A stretch of 64,000 bases of DNA from Comamonas resistens (GCF_030064165.1 NZ_CP125947.1:3224001-3288000); one strand, 5' to 3'; shown: positions 41,699 through 50,724, counted from the first letter of the stretch. A program made the numbers and translations. Notes: generated by a model not told the origin, from the sequence alone.

Positions 41699-43003
41699 TC
41701 AGCTTTGCGAGACTCGGACCGTTTCGCGCGACGCAGCGGCGCTCGGCACGGCGCCCCCCGGCGTATCGACGCCCGGTGCATAAAGATTGGCCACGGTTTC
41801 ACCAAACGGGCCGCCGGGGTTGCCGCCGCCCAGCTTCTGCCGCACGTTGACGGGCAGCAGCGGGAAGACCAGCTCGGCAAAGCGATAGGCTTCTTCGAGG
41901 TGCGGATAGCCCGAAAGCACAAAAGTGTCTATGCCCAGATCGGCGTACTCCGTGATGCGATCGGCCACGGTCTGGGCACTGCCCACCAGGGCCGTGCCCG
42001 CGCCGCCACGCACCAGGCCTACACCGGCCCAGAGATTGGGGCTGATCTCCAGGTCCTCGCGGGTACGCCCAATCGCCGACGGGCCGCCCCTAGGCGATTG
42101 AGCCCCCTCGGGGGGCAGCGAGGACGCGTCAGTGCCGAGCGTGGGGGCTTTGTTTCTCGCCCTCGCATGCAGCTGCGCCATGCGGCGCTGGCCTTCGGAG
42201 TCCATGCGCGCGAACGCGGCCTGGGCCTGCACCACGGTCTCGTCCTTGAGGCGGCTGATCAATCGCTCGGCATCAGCCCACGCTTCCTCGTCGGTCTCGC
42301 GCACGATCACATGCAGGCGAATACCGAACTTGACGCTGCGGCCATGACGCGCAGCCTTCTCGCGCACATCGGCAATCTTCTTGGCGACTTCTGCCGGTGG
42401 CTCACCCCAGGTCAGATAGGCATCGACCTGCTCCGCCGCCAGATCATGGGCCGCTGCCGACGAGCCACCGAAATACACGGGCGGATAAGGCTTTTGCAGC
42501 GGCGGGAACAGCAGCTTGGCGCCCTTGACACTCAGATGCTGGCCTTCGAAATCCAGCGACTTGCCTTCGTGGCTGCGCGCCAGAATTTCACGCCAGATCC
42601 TGATGAACTCGGCCGACTGCTCATAGCGCGTGGCATGGTCGAGGAAAACGCCATCGCCTTCGAGTTCGGCCTGATCGCCGCCCGTGACCAGATTGATCAG
42701 CAGGCGTCCCTCGGAGAGACGGTCAAAGCTGGCCGCCATGCGCGCCGCCAGGCTGGGCTGGTGCAGGCCGGGGCGCACGGCCACCAGAAACTTGAGGCGT
42801 TTGGTTACGGGCAGCAGGCTGGAAGCCACCACCCAGGGGTCTTCGCAGGAACGGCCCGTGGGAATCAGCACCCCTTCGTAGCCCAGGCTGTCGGCAGCAA
42901 TGGCGACCTGCTTGATGTAGTCATGGCTGAGCTGGCGCGCGCCTTCGCCGGTGCCCAGATAGCGCGAATCGCCGTGGGTGGGAATGAACCAGAAAACTTG
43001 CAT
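41699..43003 (-). CDS. ssuD: FMNH2-dependent alkanesulfonate monooxygenase SsuD with repeat-derived insertion
   Basis: A 434-residue flavin-dependent enzyme that cleaves alkanesulfonates to aldehyde and sulfite, using FMNH2 from SsuE. The opening [17 protein letters not shown], the segment [26 protein letters not shown] and [19 protein letters not shown] with [13 protein letters not shown] are diagnostic. E. coli SsuD is 381 residues. About 30 extra residues ([17 protein letters not shown] and what follows, bases about 42062-42160) interrupt the protein between RMAQLHARA and [10 protein letters not shown], in the flexible lid loop; the DNA there resembles the R1 repeats. GAGGAGAGATTTC precedes the ATG at 43003. 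Confidence 0.93.
   Translation of the reverse strand: MQVFWFIPTHGDSRYLGTGEGARQLSHDYIKQVAIAADSLGYEGVLIPTGRSCEDPWVVASSLLPVTKRLKFLVAVRPGLHQPSLAARMAASFDRLSEGRLLINLVTGGDQAELEGDGVFLDHATRYEQSAEFIRIWREILARSHEGKSLDFEGQHLSVKGAKLLFPPLQKPYPPVYFGGSSAAAHDLAAEQVDAYLTWGEPPAEVAKKIADVREKAARHGRSVKFGIRLHVIVRETDEEAWADAERLISRLKDETVVQAQAAFARMDSEGQRRMAQLHARARNKAPTLGTDASSLPPEGAQSPRGGPSAIGRTREDLEISPNLWAGVGLVRGGAGTALVGSAQTVADRITEYADLGIDTFVLSGYPHLEEAYRFAELVFPLLPVNVRQKLGGGNPGGPFGETVANLYAPGVDTPGGAVPSAAASRETVRVSQS
42066..42160 (-). repeat. R1-related repeat inside ssuD, read in frame
   Basis: Minus strand contains GCCCCCACGCTCGGCACTG, CCTCGCTGCCCCCCGAGGGG and CGCCTAGGGGCGG, a chain of GC-rich self-complementary blocks like the intergenic copies. 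Its length is compatible with the reading frame, so the gene stays open. Confidence 0.6.
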
Positions 43004-43014
43004 GAAATCTCTCC

Positions 43015-44079
43015 TCAAACCTTGGGGGTTGCCGCCTGGGCAAGTGCAGGGCCGGACTGGCCATAACTCGCGTATTCCGCAGGCGTTGGCTGCCAGACGA
43101 TGTCGGCGACCTTGACCTGGCGCGGAATCACGCCCAGACGAAAAAACGCATCGGCCACGCGCTGCTGGTCGGCAACGATGGAGTTGCCCAGCAGCGTGGT
43201 TGGCGAGCTGGGCCGACGACCGATGAAGCGGCTCACCACATTGGCGTCGAGCCCGCTGAACGCGGCCACCAGTTGCACGGCCTCCTTGCGCGAGGTCTGC
43301 ACCAGTTGGTCGGCGCGTGTGAGTTCCTCGAACAAGGCCTTGATGACCTGCGGATGCCTGTCCACCAGAGGGCGCGAGGCCAGATAAAAGGAGTTGTTGC
43401 CCGTCAGGCCCTCACCGTTGCTGAGCACACGCGGGTGAATGCTCAATTCCGTGGCCGCGTAATACGGGTCCCAGATGGCCCAGGCATCGACGCTTTTGCG
43501 CTCGAAGGCCGCGCGTGCATCGGCCGGAGCCAGATACACGGGCTGAATATCGGTCCAGGCGATGCCGGCCTTGTCCAGAGCGCGCACCAGCAGATAGTGG
43601 GCGCTGGAGCCTTTTTGCAGTGCAATGCGCTTGCCTTTGAGGTCGGCCAGGTTTTGCAGCGTGGAGTCCGCAGGCACCAAGATGGCCGAGCTTTCGGGCT
43701 TGGGCGGCTCGGCCCCCACATAGCGCAGCTCCTTGCCGGCCGCCTGTGCAAACACGGGCGGCGTGTCCCCGGTCAGGCCGAAGTCCAGGCTGCCTGCCGA
43801 CAGCGCCTCCAGCAGCTGCGGGCCGGCAGGAAACTCCAGCCAGGTGACCTTGGTGCCGGGAAAACGCTTTTCCAGCACGCCATGCTGCTTGAGCACCACC
43901 AGATTGACGGCAGACTTCTGATAGCCCACACGCAGCTGGGCCGGCGCCCCGGCCACAGGATTGGTCTGGGCCCGGGCATAGTGAGAGGCCAGGGTCCAGC
44001 TGAATGCCGTCGTGCCCAGCAGCTGCAGCGCCTGGCGGCGGCCGCGATTGAAACGGGGGCGGGAGAGAGAAGAACTCAT
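43015..44079 (-). CDS. ssuA: Aliphatic sulfonate ABC transporter substrate-binding protein SsuA, paralog 1
   Basis: A 354-residue binding protein. The signal region has twin arginines ([27 protein letters not shown]), which may direct Tat export. The mature part runs [27 protein letters not shown] with the SsuA hallmarks [28 protein letters not shown] and [26 protein letters not shown]. The ATG at 44079 is taken; a GTG two codons earlier is possible. It lies between ssuA2 and ssuD, 11 bases from ssuD. Confidence 0.9.
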   Translation of the reverse strand: MSSSLSRPRFNRGRRQALQLLGTTAFSWTLASHYARAQTNPVAGAPAQLRVGYQKSAVNLVVLKQHGVLEKRFPGTKVTWLEFPAGPQLLEALSAGSLDFGLTGDTPPVFAQAAGKELRYVGAEPPKPESSAILVPADSTLQNLADLKGKRIALQKGSSAHYLLVRALDKAGIAWTDIQPVYLAPADARAAFERKSVDAWAIWDPYYAATELSIHPRVLSNGEGLTGNNSFYLASRPLVDRHPQVIKALFEELTRADQLVQTSRKEAVQLVAAFSGLDANVVSRFIGRRPSSPTTLLGNSIVADQQRVADAFFRLGVIPRQVKVADIVWQPTPAEYASYGQSGPALAQAATPKV

Positions 44080-44099
44080 GATCACAACTCTTTCAGGGT

Positions 44100-45122
44100 T
44101 CAGCGCGCGGCCACCAGGTCCACGGGCGCCGCATGCAGCAGGTTGAGCTTCTTGGGAATCAGCTTGAGATCGAAGAAGGTGTCGGCGATCTTTTGCTGCT
44201 CGGCCAGAATGTCGGCGTTGACGGCGCTGGTGCCGTAGCGTGCGCGGCTCAGGTACAGCTGGGTCACGGCGGGATCCAGGCCCAGAATCTGGGACAGCTC
44301 GGCGGCTGCCGCGCTCTGGTTCTTGGCGGCCCAGCTATCGATGGCGGCAATCTCCTCGATGGCAATGCGCAGCACATCGGCATTGCGGCTGGCAAAGTCA
44401 CGCGAGGTGAAGTAGTAGGCACGGTTGTTGACCACGCCTGTGGCATCGGCCAGCAAGCGCGCATCCAGCGACTTCTGGGCCGAAGCCAGGAAGGGATCCC
44501 AGATCACCCAGGCATCGACCGAGCCTTTTTCAAATGCGGCGCGTGCATCGGCCGGAGCCAGGAACACGGACTGCACATCGCCGTATTGCAGGCCGTGCTT
44601 TTCCAGCAGCTTGACCAGGAAGTAATGGACGTTGGAGCCCTTGTTATAGGCAACGCGCTTGCCCTTGAGGTCAGCCACCGAGCGTATGGGCGAGCCCTTG
44701 GGCACGATCACGGCCTCCAGGCCAGGGCGCGCCACGGTGGCACCCGCATAGACCAGGGGCGCACCAGCAGCCTGGGCAAAGATGGGCGGCGCCTCGCCCA
44801 CATCGCCGAAGTCTATGGAGCCGACATTGAGCGCCTCCAGTTGCACGGGGCCGGCATTGAATTCGACCCAGCGTACGGCCACTCCCAGCGGGGCCAGGCG
44901 CTTTTCCAGCGTGCCGCGTTTTTTGAGGATGGACAGCCAGCCTTTTTGGTGACCCACACGCAGGACGCGCTGGCCTGATTGCACGGCATTGCCGGGCTGG
45001 GCATGCAGGCGGCCGGCGGCCAGTGCCAGCGCCGACACGGCAGCCCCGGCCAGCCAGTGACGGCGCGTGGTGCTCAGCACTTGCGAAGATGCGGTGGAAG
45101 AAATGTGCTTGCTATCGGTCAT
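44100..45122 (-). CDS. ssuA: Aliphatic sulfonate ABC transporter substrate-binding protein SsuA, paralog 2
   Basis: A 340-residue paralog of the following gene product, with the same order of motifs: LRVGHQKGWLSILKKRGTLEKRLAPLG, VEFNAGPVQLEALNVGSIDFGDVGEAPP and [27 protein letters not shown] twin-arginine-like signal (TTRRHWLAGAAVSALALAAGRLHA) precedes it. The two receptors share one permease and ATPase set, so they presumably widen the range of sulfonates or sulfate esters taken up. It starts 198 bases after ssuE, a gap without a gene. Confidence 0.9.
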   Translation of the reverse strand: MTDSKHISSTASSQVLSTTRRHWLAGAAVSALALAAGRLHAQPGNAVQSGQRVLRVGHQKGWLSILKKRGTLEKRLAPLGVAVRWVEFNAGPVQLEALNVGSIDFGDVGEAPPIFAQAAGAPLVYAGATVARPGLEAVIVPKGSPIRSVADLKGKRVAYNKGSNVHYFLVKLLEKHGLQYGDVQSVFLAPADARAAFEKGSVDAWVIWDPFLASAQKSLDARLLADATGVVNNRAYYFTSRDFASRNADVLRIAIEEIAAIDSWAAKNQSAAAAELSQILGLDPAVTQLYLSRARYGTSAVNADILAEQQKIADTFFDLKLIPKKLNLLHAAPVDLVAAR

Positions 45123-45320
45123 GAAAATCAATCCAGGGAATTCGCAGTCCACACATTGCTGGCACTTCTCATAACTGATCCAGACCTGATTTCAGGCGTA
45201 GAGCGGCCATCACAGTGCGGAGACTGCTATCAAAACAAAGACTTTGGAAAATCGGGTTCGCCCAATCCATGGGCCAGCGGGCAAAGACCTGGGCGGCCCT
45301 GCCGCCCTGCAGGTTCTTGT

Positions 45321-45917
45321 CTAGACGCTACATCGCACATCGGCAAACGCGATGTCTTCGAACTCGTGCGTGGCAGACCATTGCGCGGCACGGCGCAGGT
45401 CGGTCGCCAGCAGCTGGACGGCGTCGTCCACCCGTTGGGCAATATCGGGTGCCAGGCCATAGCCGCCCTCTGGCAGCAGCGGCAGGCTTTGATCGGTGGC
45501 ATAGATGCCGGGCAAAATATGGCTGGCACCCAGCGACTGCAGCACGGGACGCAGCGCATAGTCCAGCGCCAGCATGTGGTGAGGGCTGCCGCCTGTGGCC
45601 AGGGGCAGCACGCGCTTGCCCTTGAAGGCCGTCTGGGGCAGGACATCCAGAAAAACCTTGAGCAGGCCGCTATAGGCAGCCTTGTAAACGGGCGTGGCCA
45701 CCACCACCGCATCGGCGCGGGCCACGCGCTCGCTCACGGCGCGAATTTCAGGGTGGTCAAACCGGGCTTGCAACAGGGCTTCAGAGTCCAGTTGCCTGAG
45801 CTGCAGCAAGGGCTCGGTGCTCAGGCCCTGCGCCTGCAGGCGGGCTGCCACGGCGCTCAGCAAGGCTGTGGAGCGCGAGGGCTGTGTGGGACTACCGGCA
45901 ATCAGCAAAATCGACAT
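45321..45917 (-). CDS. ssuE: NAD(P)H-dependent FMN reductase SsuE
   Basis: A 198-residue flavodoxin-like reductase. The flavin phosphate loop is AGSPTQPSRSTALL, followed by VVVATPVYKAAYSGLLKVFLDVLP with the SsuE-type pi-helix region and LPLATGGSPHHMLALDYALRPVL. It supplies reduced FMN to SsuD. It is the only reductase of the cluster and is placed upstream of the receptors and the monooxygenase. Confidence 0.92.
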   Translation of the reverse strand: MSILLIAGSPTQPSRSTALLSAVAARLQAQGLSTEPLLQLRQLDSEALLQARFDHPEIRAVSERVARADAVVVATPVYKAAYSGLLKVFLDVLPQTAFKGKRVLPLATGGSPHHMLALDYALRPVLQSLGASHILPGIYATDQSLPLLPEGGYGLAPDIAQRVDDAVQLLATDLRRAAQWSATHEFEDIAFADVRCSV

Positions 45918-45934
45918 GGCTTGGCTTGATGTTT

Positions 45935-45962
45935 GTAGCTGCGTTAAGAGCTGTTAGCAGGC
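45935..45962. repeat. R2-like palindrome upstream of ssuE
   Basis: TGTAGCTGCGTTAAGAGC and TGTTAGCAGGC form an imperfect palindrome between ssuE and the small orphan gene. Shorter and more diverged than other R2 copies. Confidence 0.35.
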
Positions 45963-45968
45963 AATACC

Positions 45969-46172
45969 TCAGGGGGCTTGCACCGTGCTGGAGGATGCCT
46001 CCTGGGCCCTGCCTCCGGCCTGGGTTTGCGGTGGCTCAGGCCACAGCTTGCCGCTGGCAATCAATGCCTCGGCCTCATCCCACGAAGCCTCCCACGCCAG
46101 CAGCGGCTGGCGCGCATTCATCGCTCCCGCGCTCAAGAAAGACTGCCCCAGACGGCTCCAGAAATTGCTCAT
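45969..46172 (-). CDS. 67-residue protein homologous to the N-terminal extension of SsuB
   Basis: Residues 1-42 (MSNFWSRLGQSFLSAGAMNA, then RQPLLAWEASWDEAEALIASGK) match the first 42 residues of SsuB from this window nearly position by position, with conservative changes only. The rest is a Pro/Gln-rich tail without motif. AAGGAGCGGGTT precedes the ATG at 46172. It lies between sbp and ssuE on the same strand, so it is expressed with the sulfur genes. No known domain is recognised. No membrane span or signal sequence is seen; an amphipathic helix at residues 1-18 and a Trp-containing acidic motif (AWEASW) look like a protein-binding module. Confidence 0.8.
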   Translation of the reverse strand: MSNFWSRLGQSFLSAGAMNARQPLLAWEASWDEAEALIASGKLWPEPPQTQAGGRAQEASSSTVQAP

Positions 46173-46230
46173 AACCCGCTCCTTTTTTGCTGTGACCTGG
46201 TGTGCGGCGGGCCAGCCCGCCGCGCTGTGC

Positions 46231-47268
46231 TTACTTCTTGGTGTAGATCTGGTCGAAGCTGCCGCCGTCGGCAAAGTGCGCCTTGTCCGCCGCAGCCCAG
46301 CCGCCGAACGCCTGGTCGATGGTGAACAGTTCCAGCTTGGGGAATTGCTTGGCAAACTCGCCGGCCACCTTGGCATCCGTGGGGCGGTAGAAGTTCTGGC
46401 CGGCGATGCGCTGACCTTCTTCGGAGTACAGATACTTCAGATAGGCCTCGGCCACGGCACGCGTGCCCTTTTTGTCGACCACCTTGTCCACCACGGCCAC
46501 CGAAGGCTCGGCCAGGATGGACAGCGATGGCACGACGATCTGGAATTTCTCCGGACCAAACTCCTTGAGCGCCAGATAGGCCTCGTTCTCCCAGGCCAGC
46601 AGCACATCGCCCAGATTGCGCTGCACAAAAGTCACGGTGGAGCCGCGCGCACCGGTATCCAGCACGGGCACGTTCTTGTAGAGCTTGGTGATGAAGTCCC
46701 TGGCGCCGGCCTCGCCGCCATATTTGCGCTTGGCAAATTCCCAGGCCGCCAGATAGTTCCAGCGCGCGCCGCCCGAGGTCTTGGGGTTGGGCGTGATCAC
46801 CTGTGTGCCCGGCTTGACCAGATCATCCCAGTCCTTGATGGCCTTGGGGTTGCCAGTGCGCACCAGGAACACGATGGTCGAGTTATAGGGCGCGCTGTTG
46901 TGGGGCAGGCGCTTTTGCCAGTCGGGCTTGACGCTGCCGTTCTTGACCAGCGCGTCGATATCGCCTGCCAGCGCCAGCGTGGCTACATCGGCCTCGATGC
47001 CATCAATGATGGAGCGCGCCTGCTTGCCCGAGCCGCCATGCGACTGCTTGATGCTCACGTCCTGTTTTTGCGTGGCTTTCCAGTGCTTGGCAAACGCCTG
47101 GTTGAAGTTCACATACAGCTCGCGGGTCGGGTCATAGGAGACATTGAGCAGTTGCACGGGTGCCGCGCCTTGTGCATGGGCGGGCAATGTTGGCAAAACA
47201 GATAGGGACAAGCCAGCGATCAGACCGGCGGCCAGGGGAAACTTGATAAAGTTGCGGCGATTTTTCAT
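46231..47268 (-). CDS. sbp: Sulfate ABC transporter substrate-binding protein Sbp/CysP
   Basis: A 345-residue periplasmic sulfate receptor with a signal sequence (residues 1-32, ending LPAHA). Mature opening [26 protein letters not shown]; sulfate-binding and family motifs [32 protein letters not shown], and [18 protein letters not shown]. The cysTWA permease and ATPase genes are not in this window. The 46-base element shared with mop lies 75 bases upstream. It heads the long minus-strand sulfur cluster. Confidence 0.93.
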   Translation of the reverse strand: MKNRRNFIKFPLAAGLIAGLSLSVLPTLPAHAQGAAPVQLLNVSYDPTRELYVNFNQAFAKHWKATQKQDVSIKQSHGGSGKQARSIIDGIEADVATLALAGDIDALVKNGSVKPDWQKRLPHNSAPYNSTIVFLVRTGNPKAIKDWDDLVKPGTQVITPNPKTSGGARWNYLAAWEFAKRKYGGEAGARDFITKLYKNVPVLDTGARGSTVTFVQRNLGDVLLAWENEAYLALKEFGPEKFQIVVPSLSILAEPSVAVVDKVVDKKGTRAVAEAYLKYLYSEEGQRIAGQNFYRPTDAKVAGEFAKQFPKLELFTIDQAFGGWAAADKAHFADGGSFDQIYTKK

Positions 47269-47342
47269 GTGACTGCGTGTTCTTGGAGTGAATGGGAAAC
47301 GGGCTTCTCCCCCGTTGCTATGCATTCTTCAACCACAGTCTT

Positions 47343-47388
47343 AAAACTCAAACTACTAAGATTTCAGTTTGTTATTACCCAAACATCT
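47343..47388 (-). promoter_or_regulatory. Conserved upstream element shared with mop (putative CysB-type site)
   Basis: On the plus strand AAAACTCAAAC, 27 bases, AAACATCT: the same blocks and spacing as 19314-19359, 36 of 46 positions identical. It is 75 bases before the sbp start codon. Confidence 0.6.
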
Positions 47389-47413
47389 GAGATCAAACAA
47401 GAGGACACTCGAC

Positions 47414-47689
47414 ATGGCACGTACCGTTCATTGCATCAAGCTGGGCCAGGATGCTGAAGGCCTGGACTTCCCCCCCGCTCCCGGCGAGCTGGGCAAGCGC
47501 ATTTACGAAAGCGTGAGCAAGCAGGCCTGGGCCGACTGGCTCAAGCACCAGACCATGCTGATCAATGAAAACCGCCTGAACCTGGCCGACGCCCGCGCCC
47601 GCCAGTACCTGGCGCGCCAGATGGAAAACCATTTCTTTGGCTCTGGTGCCGATGCTGCGCAAGGCTATGTGCCGCCCAGCGAGCAGTAA
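47414..47689 (+). CDS. yggX: Oxidative damage/Fe(II)-trafficking protein YggX
   Basis: A 91-residue protein beginning [20 protein letters not shown], with the conserved Cys in the VHCIKL motif, then [33 protein letters not shown], which matches YggX throughout. It protects Fe-S enzymes from oxidative damage. The ATG at 47414 starts the homology. It is divergent from sbp and closed by an intrinsic terminator. Confidence 0.93.
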   Translation: MARTVHCIKLGQDAEGLDFPPAPGELGKRIYESVSKQAWADWLKHQTMLINENRLNLADARARQYLARQMENHFFGSGADAAQGYVPPSEQ

Positions 47690-47710
47690 GTCCTGCACGT
47701 TCTGCGAAGA

Positions 47711-47743
47711 AGCCCTGGGGTTTTGGCCTCAGGGCTTTTTTTG
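47711..47743 (+). terminator. Intrinsic terminator of yggX
   Basis: AGCCCTGGGG and CCTCAGGGCT form the stem with a small mismatch, followed by seven T residues. Confidence 0.88.
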
Positions 47744-47856
47744 TTCAGGGATGACGGCCTGGCCAGCCGCGCCAAGCCCTGGCCCTGCGCAAAAACCAGT
47801 CAATCCAACTCAGTACAAACCCGAGTCCATCCTAGAAACTGGCTAGAATCCCGGCC

Positions 47857-48080
47857 ATCCTGCGGGAGAGCGGAACCCTTCAACGGTTCCCGCCGAAGGC
47901 GCAAACTCCCATAATCGCTCAGGCAAAAAGTACCGCAGGTGGATCTGAACCGATCCGGATATCGCCAACTGGAGAGCAGCCCGCCGCTGAAAGCAAAATG
48001 CAGCAGGGCTCACCGAAGGGGCAAGCACGCAGCAGGACCGCGTGCGCAACTCTCAGGTACAAAGGACAGCGGGAGAGGCA
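47857..48080 (+). ncRNA. Tandem glycine riboswitch
   Basis: Two aptamers in a row. The first (about 47861-47937) has GCGGGAGAGC, CGCCGAAGGCGCAAAC and GCTCAGGCAAAAAGTACCGC. The second (about 47968-48078) has CTGGAGAGC, CACCGAAGGGGCAAGC, CAACTCTCAGGTACAAAGG and ACAGCGGGAG. These are the conserved glycine-aptamer blocks in correct order, joined by a short linker that allows cooperative binding. The RNA leads into the TRIC-type gene that starts 50 bases further on, not into a glycine-cleavage operon. Confidence 0.92.
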
Positions 48081-48130
48081 AACCAGGCATTCCGCTGATG
48101 TGAGTGGCTGGTCTATTTTCAAGTGCCTTC

Positions 48131-48796
48131 ATGCTTCCCTCCGTATCCCTGCTGGACTCGTTCCAGGCTTCCAATTTCACCGTCATGCTGGTCATCTATC
48201 TGGTGGCCATCACGGCGGAAGCCATGTCGGGCGCCCTGGCTGCGGGCCGACGCAATATGGACATCTTTGGCGTGGTCGTCATCGCTTTTGTCACCGCTCT
48301 GGGCGGCGGCACCATCCGCGACATGGTGCTGGGCCACTACCCCATAGGCTGGACTCAGCACCCCGAATATGTGTATCTGGTCATCAGCTTCGGCCTGCTG
48401 ACCACGGTGATTGCGCGCCACATGGTCAAGCTCAAGCAGGTGTTTCTGTTGCTGGACGCCATGGGCCTGATCGCTTTTTCGCTGATCGGCAGCAATACGG
48501 CGCTGGAACTGGGCTACCCCACCGTCGTCGTCATCATGGCCGGCATGATTACCGGCATCAGCGGCGGCATCTTGCGCGATGTGCTGTGCAACCAGGTTCC
48601 CGTGGTCTTCCGCCGCGAGCTGTATGCCAGCGTCTCGCTGACGGTCTGCCTGCTGTTCCTGGGCCTGCGCTATCTGGATATCAGCCCGAACATCAGCACC
48701 ATCATCTGCTTTGCCGGTGGGCTGGCCTTCCGTCTGGCTGCCATTCGCTTCAAGTGGCGCTTGCCGGTCTTTTCTTACCAGCAGCGCTGGGAGTGA
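48131..48796 (+). CDS. TRIC-type cation channel/UPF0126 (YicG-like) membrane protein under glycine riboswitch control
   Basis: A 221-residue, seven-span protein formed by two related halves, each with the motif GGGTIRDMVLG (first half) or SGGILRDVL (second half), as in UPF0126/TRIC proteins. Prokaryotic TRIC proteins form trimeric channels for K+ or other small solutes. Glycine control by the riboswitch suggests a part in glycine or ammonium/ion homeostasis linked with glycine excess; this is inference. The ATG at 48131 starts after the riboswitch; an upstream in-frame start at 48104 would add nine residues. Confidence 0.88.
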   Translation: MLPSVSLLDSFQASNFTVMLVIYLVAITAEAMSGALAAGRRNMDIFGVVVIAFVTALGGGTIRDMVLGHYPIGWTQHPEYVYLVISFGLLTTVIARHMVKLKQVFLLLDAMGLIAFSLIGSNTALELGYPTVVVIMAGMITGISGGILRDVLCNQVPVVFRRELYASVSLTVCLLFLGLRYLDISPNISTIICFAGGLAFRLAAIRFKWRLPVFSYQQRWE

Positions 48797-48842
48797 TTGC
48801 CCCCAGGCTTTGAGCGCTCTTCGCCCTATTCATACGTTTTCC

Positions 48843-50687
48843 ATGTCCGAAACTGTTCATCGCCTGCTTGAAGGAATGCCTTCCAACGCCCAGCAGTGGC
48901 GGGTTCTGGAAACCGACTTCGGCTGCGGCCTGAGCTTTTTACAGACCTGGGCAGCATGGCAGGAACTGCCGCAGCGCCCACGCATTCTGCATTTTGTGGC
49001 TTTGCTGGATGTGCCTCCCACCCAAGCACAGTTGCAACAAAGCATGGCAGGCAATAGCGCGCCCCAGGCCCTGAGCCAGCAGCTGAGCGCCCAATGGTGG
49101 GGCCTGTTGCCCGGCGTGCACCGGCTGTCATTTGCTCAGGGTCAGGTGCTGCTGACACTCTATATCGGCGATACGCAGAACCTGCTGCGCAGACAGCCGC
49201 CACTGGCCGCTGACAGCATCAGCCTGAGCAATGCCGATGACGGCTGCTGGACGAATGACGCACTCAAGAATCTGGCCCGCCACTGCCGTCGTGGCACATT
49301 GCTGACAGCCCCCGCAAGCCTTCTCGCGCCGGCTCTGAGCAAGCTGGGTTTCAAGCAGCAAGCCATGTCCGGCACAGGCCTTATGGCGCATTACGACCCT
49401 GCGTGGGAGCCCCGTCATCGCTCTGACGGTCTGCCTCTGCCTGTTCAAACCCCGGGCCGCTGCCTGGTGCTGGGTGCAGGCCTTGCGGGTGCTGCAGCCG
49501 CCTCCAGCCTGGCAAGGCGCGGCTGGCAGGTGACGGTACTGGACGCGGCAGAGCAGCCCGCAGCCGGCGCATCGGGTCTGCCTGCTGGCCTGTTCTGCCC
49601 CCATGTCTCGCCAGATGACAGCCTGATCTCGCGCCTGTCGCGCAACGGCGTGCGCACCACGCTCCAGAATTTGCAGCAACTCAGCAGCCAGCAAAAGCTG
49701 CAACCGGGCCTGGACTGGGCGCAGGACGGCGTGCTCGAACATGATTTGAACCAGCCTGCACATCTGCCGCTGCAATGGCTAGCTAGCAGCGATACCCAAT
49801 CGATCTGGGGCCTGCACTGGAGCCTGCCCGCCACGGCCGAACAGTTGCAGGCTGCACATCTGCCCATGGGCAGCCATGCCTTGTGGCATGCACAGGCGGG
49901 CTGGGTACGGCCAGCCCAGTTGGTCAAGGCCTTGTTGAACCAAGCTGGTATTCAATGGCAAGGCCAGACCCAGGTGGCCCGGCTCCGGCGCTCATCAGGC
50001 CAGGCTCGGCTCTGGCAGGCGCTGGATGAGCAAGGCCTGGCGCTGGCCGAAGCCGAGATGCTGGTGCTGGCGCTGGGCCCGGCCACTGCACCGCTGCTGG
50101 CGGCCAGCGGCCTGGAGGCCGGGCAGTGGGAACTGCAAGCGATACGCGGCCAGGTCAGCGTGGCAGAACATGATGCGCAGACGCAGGCCGCCATGCCGCC
50201 CTTTCCTGTCAACGGTCATGGCAATCTGGTGCCCGATTTTCCCGACAGCCGGGGCGCACGCCAGTGGGTCATGGGCTCGACCTTCGAGCGGGATGTGACC
50301 GAGCTGCCGCCCTCTGCCGCAGACCAGCAATCCGCGCACGCCAGCAACGGCGAGAAGCTGGCCGATCTGCTGCCCGCATGCCGCAGAGCACTGGATGGCT
50401 TTTTCGAGCAGCCCGATCTGCCGCCGACCTGGGCACGCCTGCGCTGTGCAGCCTATGACCGCATCCCCGTCACCGGTCCTGTCGGAGCCGATGCCGGCGC
50501 AGATACCAGCGGGCTTTGGGTGCTGACGGGCCTGGGCTCACGCGGGCTGACCTTGTCGCTGCTCTGCGCCGAAGTGATGGCCGCACAGCTGCATGGCGAG
50601 CCGCTGCCGCTGGACGCCAGGCTGGCCCAGGCCCTGGGTTCGGCACGTCTCTATGCCAGGGCCAGCAAGCAAAGTGCTTCCAGATAG
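48843..50687 (+). CDS. mnmC: tRNA 5-methylaminomethyl-2-thiouridine biosynthesis bifunctional protein MnmC
   Basis: A 614-residue protein. The N-terminal domain (about 1-190) is the MnmC2 SAM-methyltransferase region (ETDFGCGLSFLQTWAAW), here shorter and diverged from E. coli. The C-terminal FAD oxidoreductase (about 205-605) has the dinucleotide site CLVLGAGLAGAAAASSLARRGW and the end VLTGLGSRGLTLSLLCAEVMAAQ. It converts cmnm5(s2)U34 through nm5U to mnm5U in tRNAs. The ATG at 48843 is the first with homology. Whether the diverged N-terminal domain is still active is uncertain, as its Asp/Pro motif region is not clear. Confidence 0.85.
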   Translation: MSETVHRLLEGMPSNAQQWRVLETDFGCGLSFLQTWAAWQELPQRPRILHFVALLDVPPTQAQLQQSMAGNSAPQALSQQLSAQWWGLLPGVHRLSFAQGQVLLTLYIGDTQNLLRRQPPLAADSISLSNADDGCWTNDALKNLARHCRRGTLLTAPASLLAPALSKLGFKQQAMSGTGLMAHYDPAWEPRHRSDGLPLPVQTPGRCLVLGAGLAGAAAASSLARRGWQVTVLDAAEQPAAGASGLPAGLFCPHVSPDDSLISRLSRNGVRTTLQNLQQLSSQQKLQPGLDWAQDGVLEHDLNQPAHLPLQWLASSDTQSIWGLHWSLPATAEQLQAAHLPMGSHALWHAQAGWVRPAQLVKALLNQAGIQWQGQTQVARLRRSSGQARLWQALDEQGLALAEAEMLVLALGPATAPLLAASGLEAGQWELQAIRGQVSVAEHDAQTQAAMPPFPVNGHGNLVPDFPDSRGARQWVMGSTFERDVTELPPSAADQQSAHASNGEKLADLLPACRRALDGFFEQPDLPPTWARLRCAAYDRIPVTGPVGADAGADTSGLWVLTGLGSRGLTLSLLCAEVMAAQLHGEPLPLDARLAQALGSARLYARASKQSASR

Positions 50688-50724
50688 ATAGCCGCTGGCG
50701 CTGAATGGAAAAGGGCTTCCAGCC
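50685..50724. repeat. R2-type palindrome after mnmC
   Basis: ATAGCCGCTGGCGC, about 10 bases, AGGGCTTCCAGCCAATTT: typical R2 outline, starting at the mnmC stop. Confidence 0.5.

Noticed and set aside
44411..44480. Possible frameshift between the two ssuA genes as one split gene
   Set aside because: Both genes are full-length with their own signal sequences and starts, so they are paralogs.
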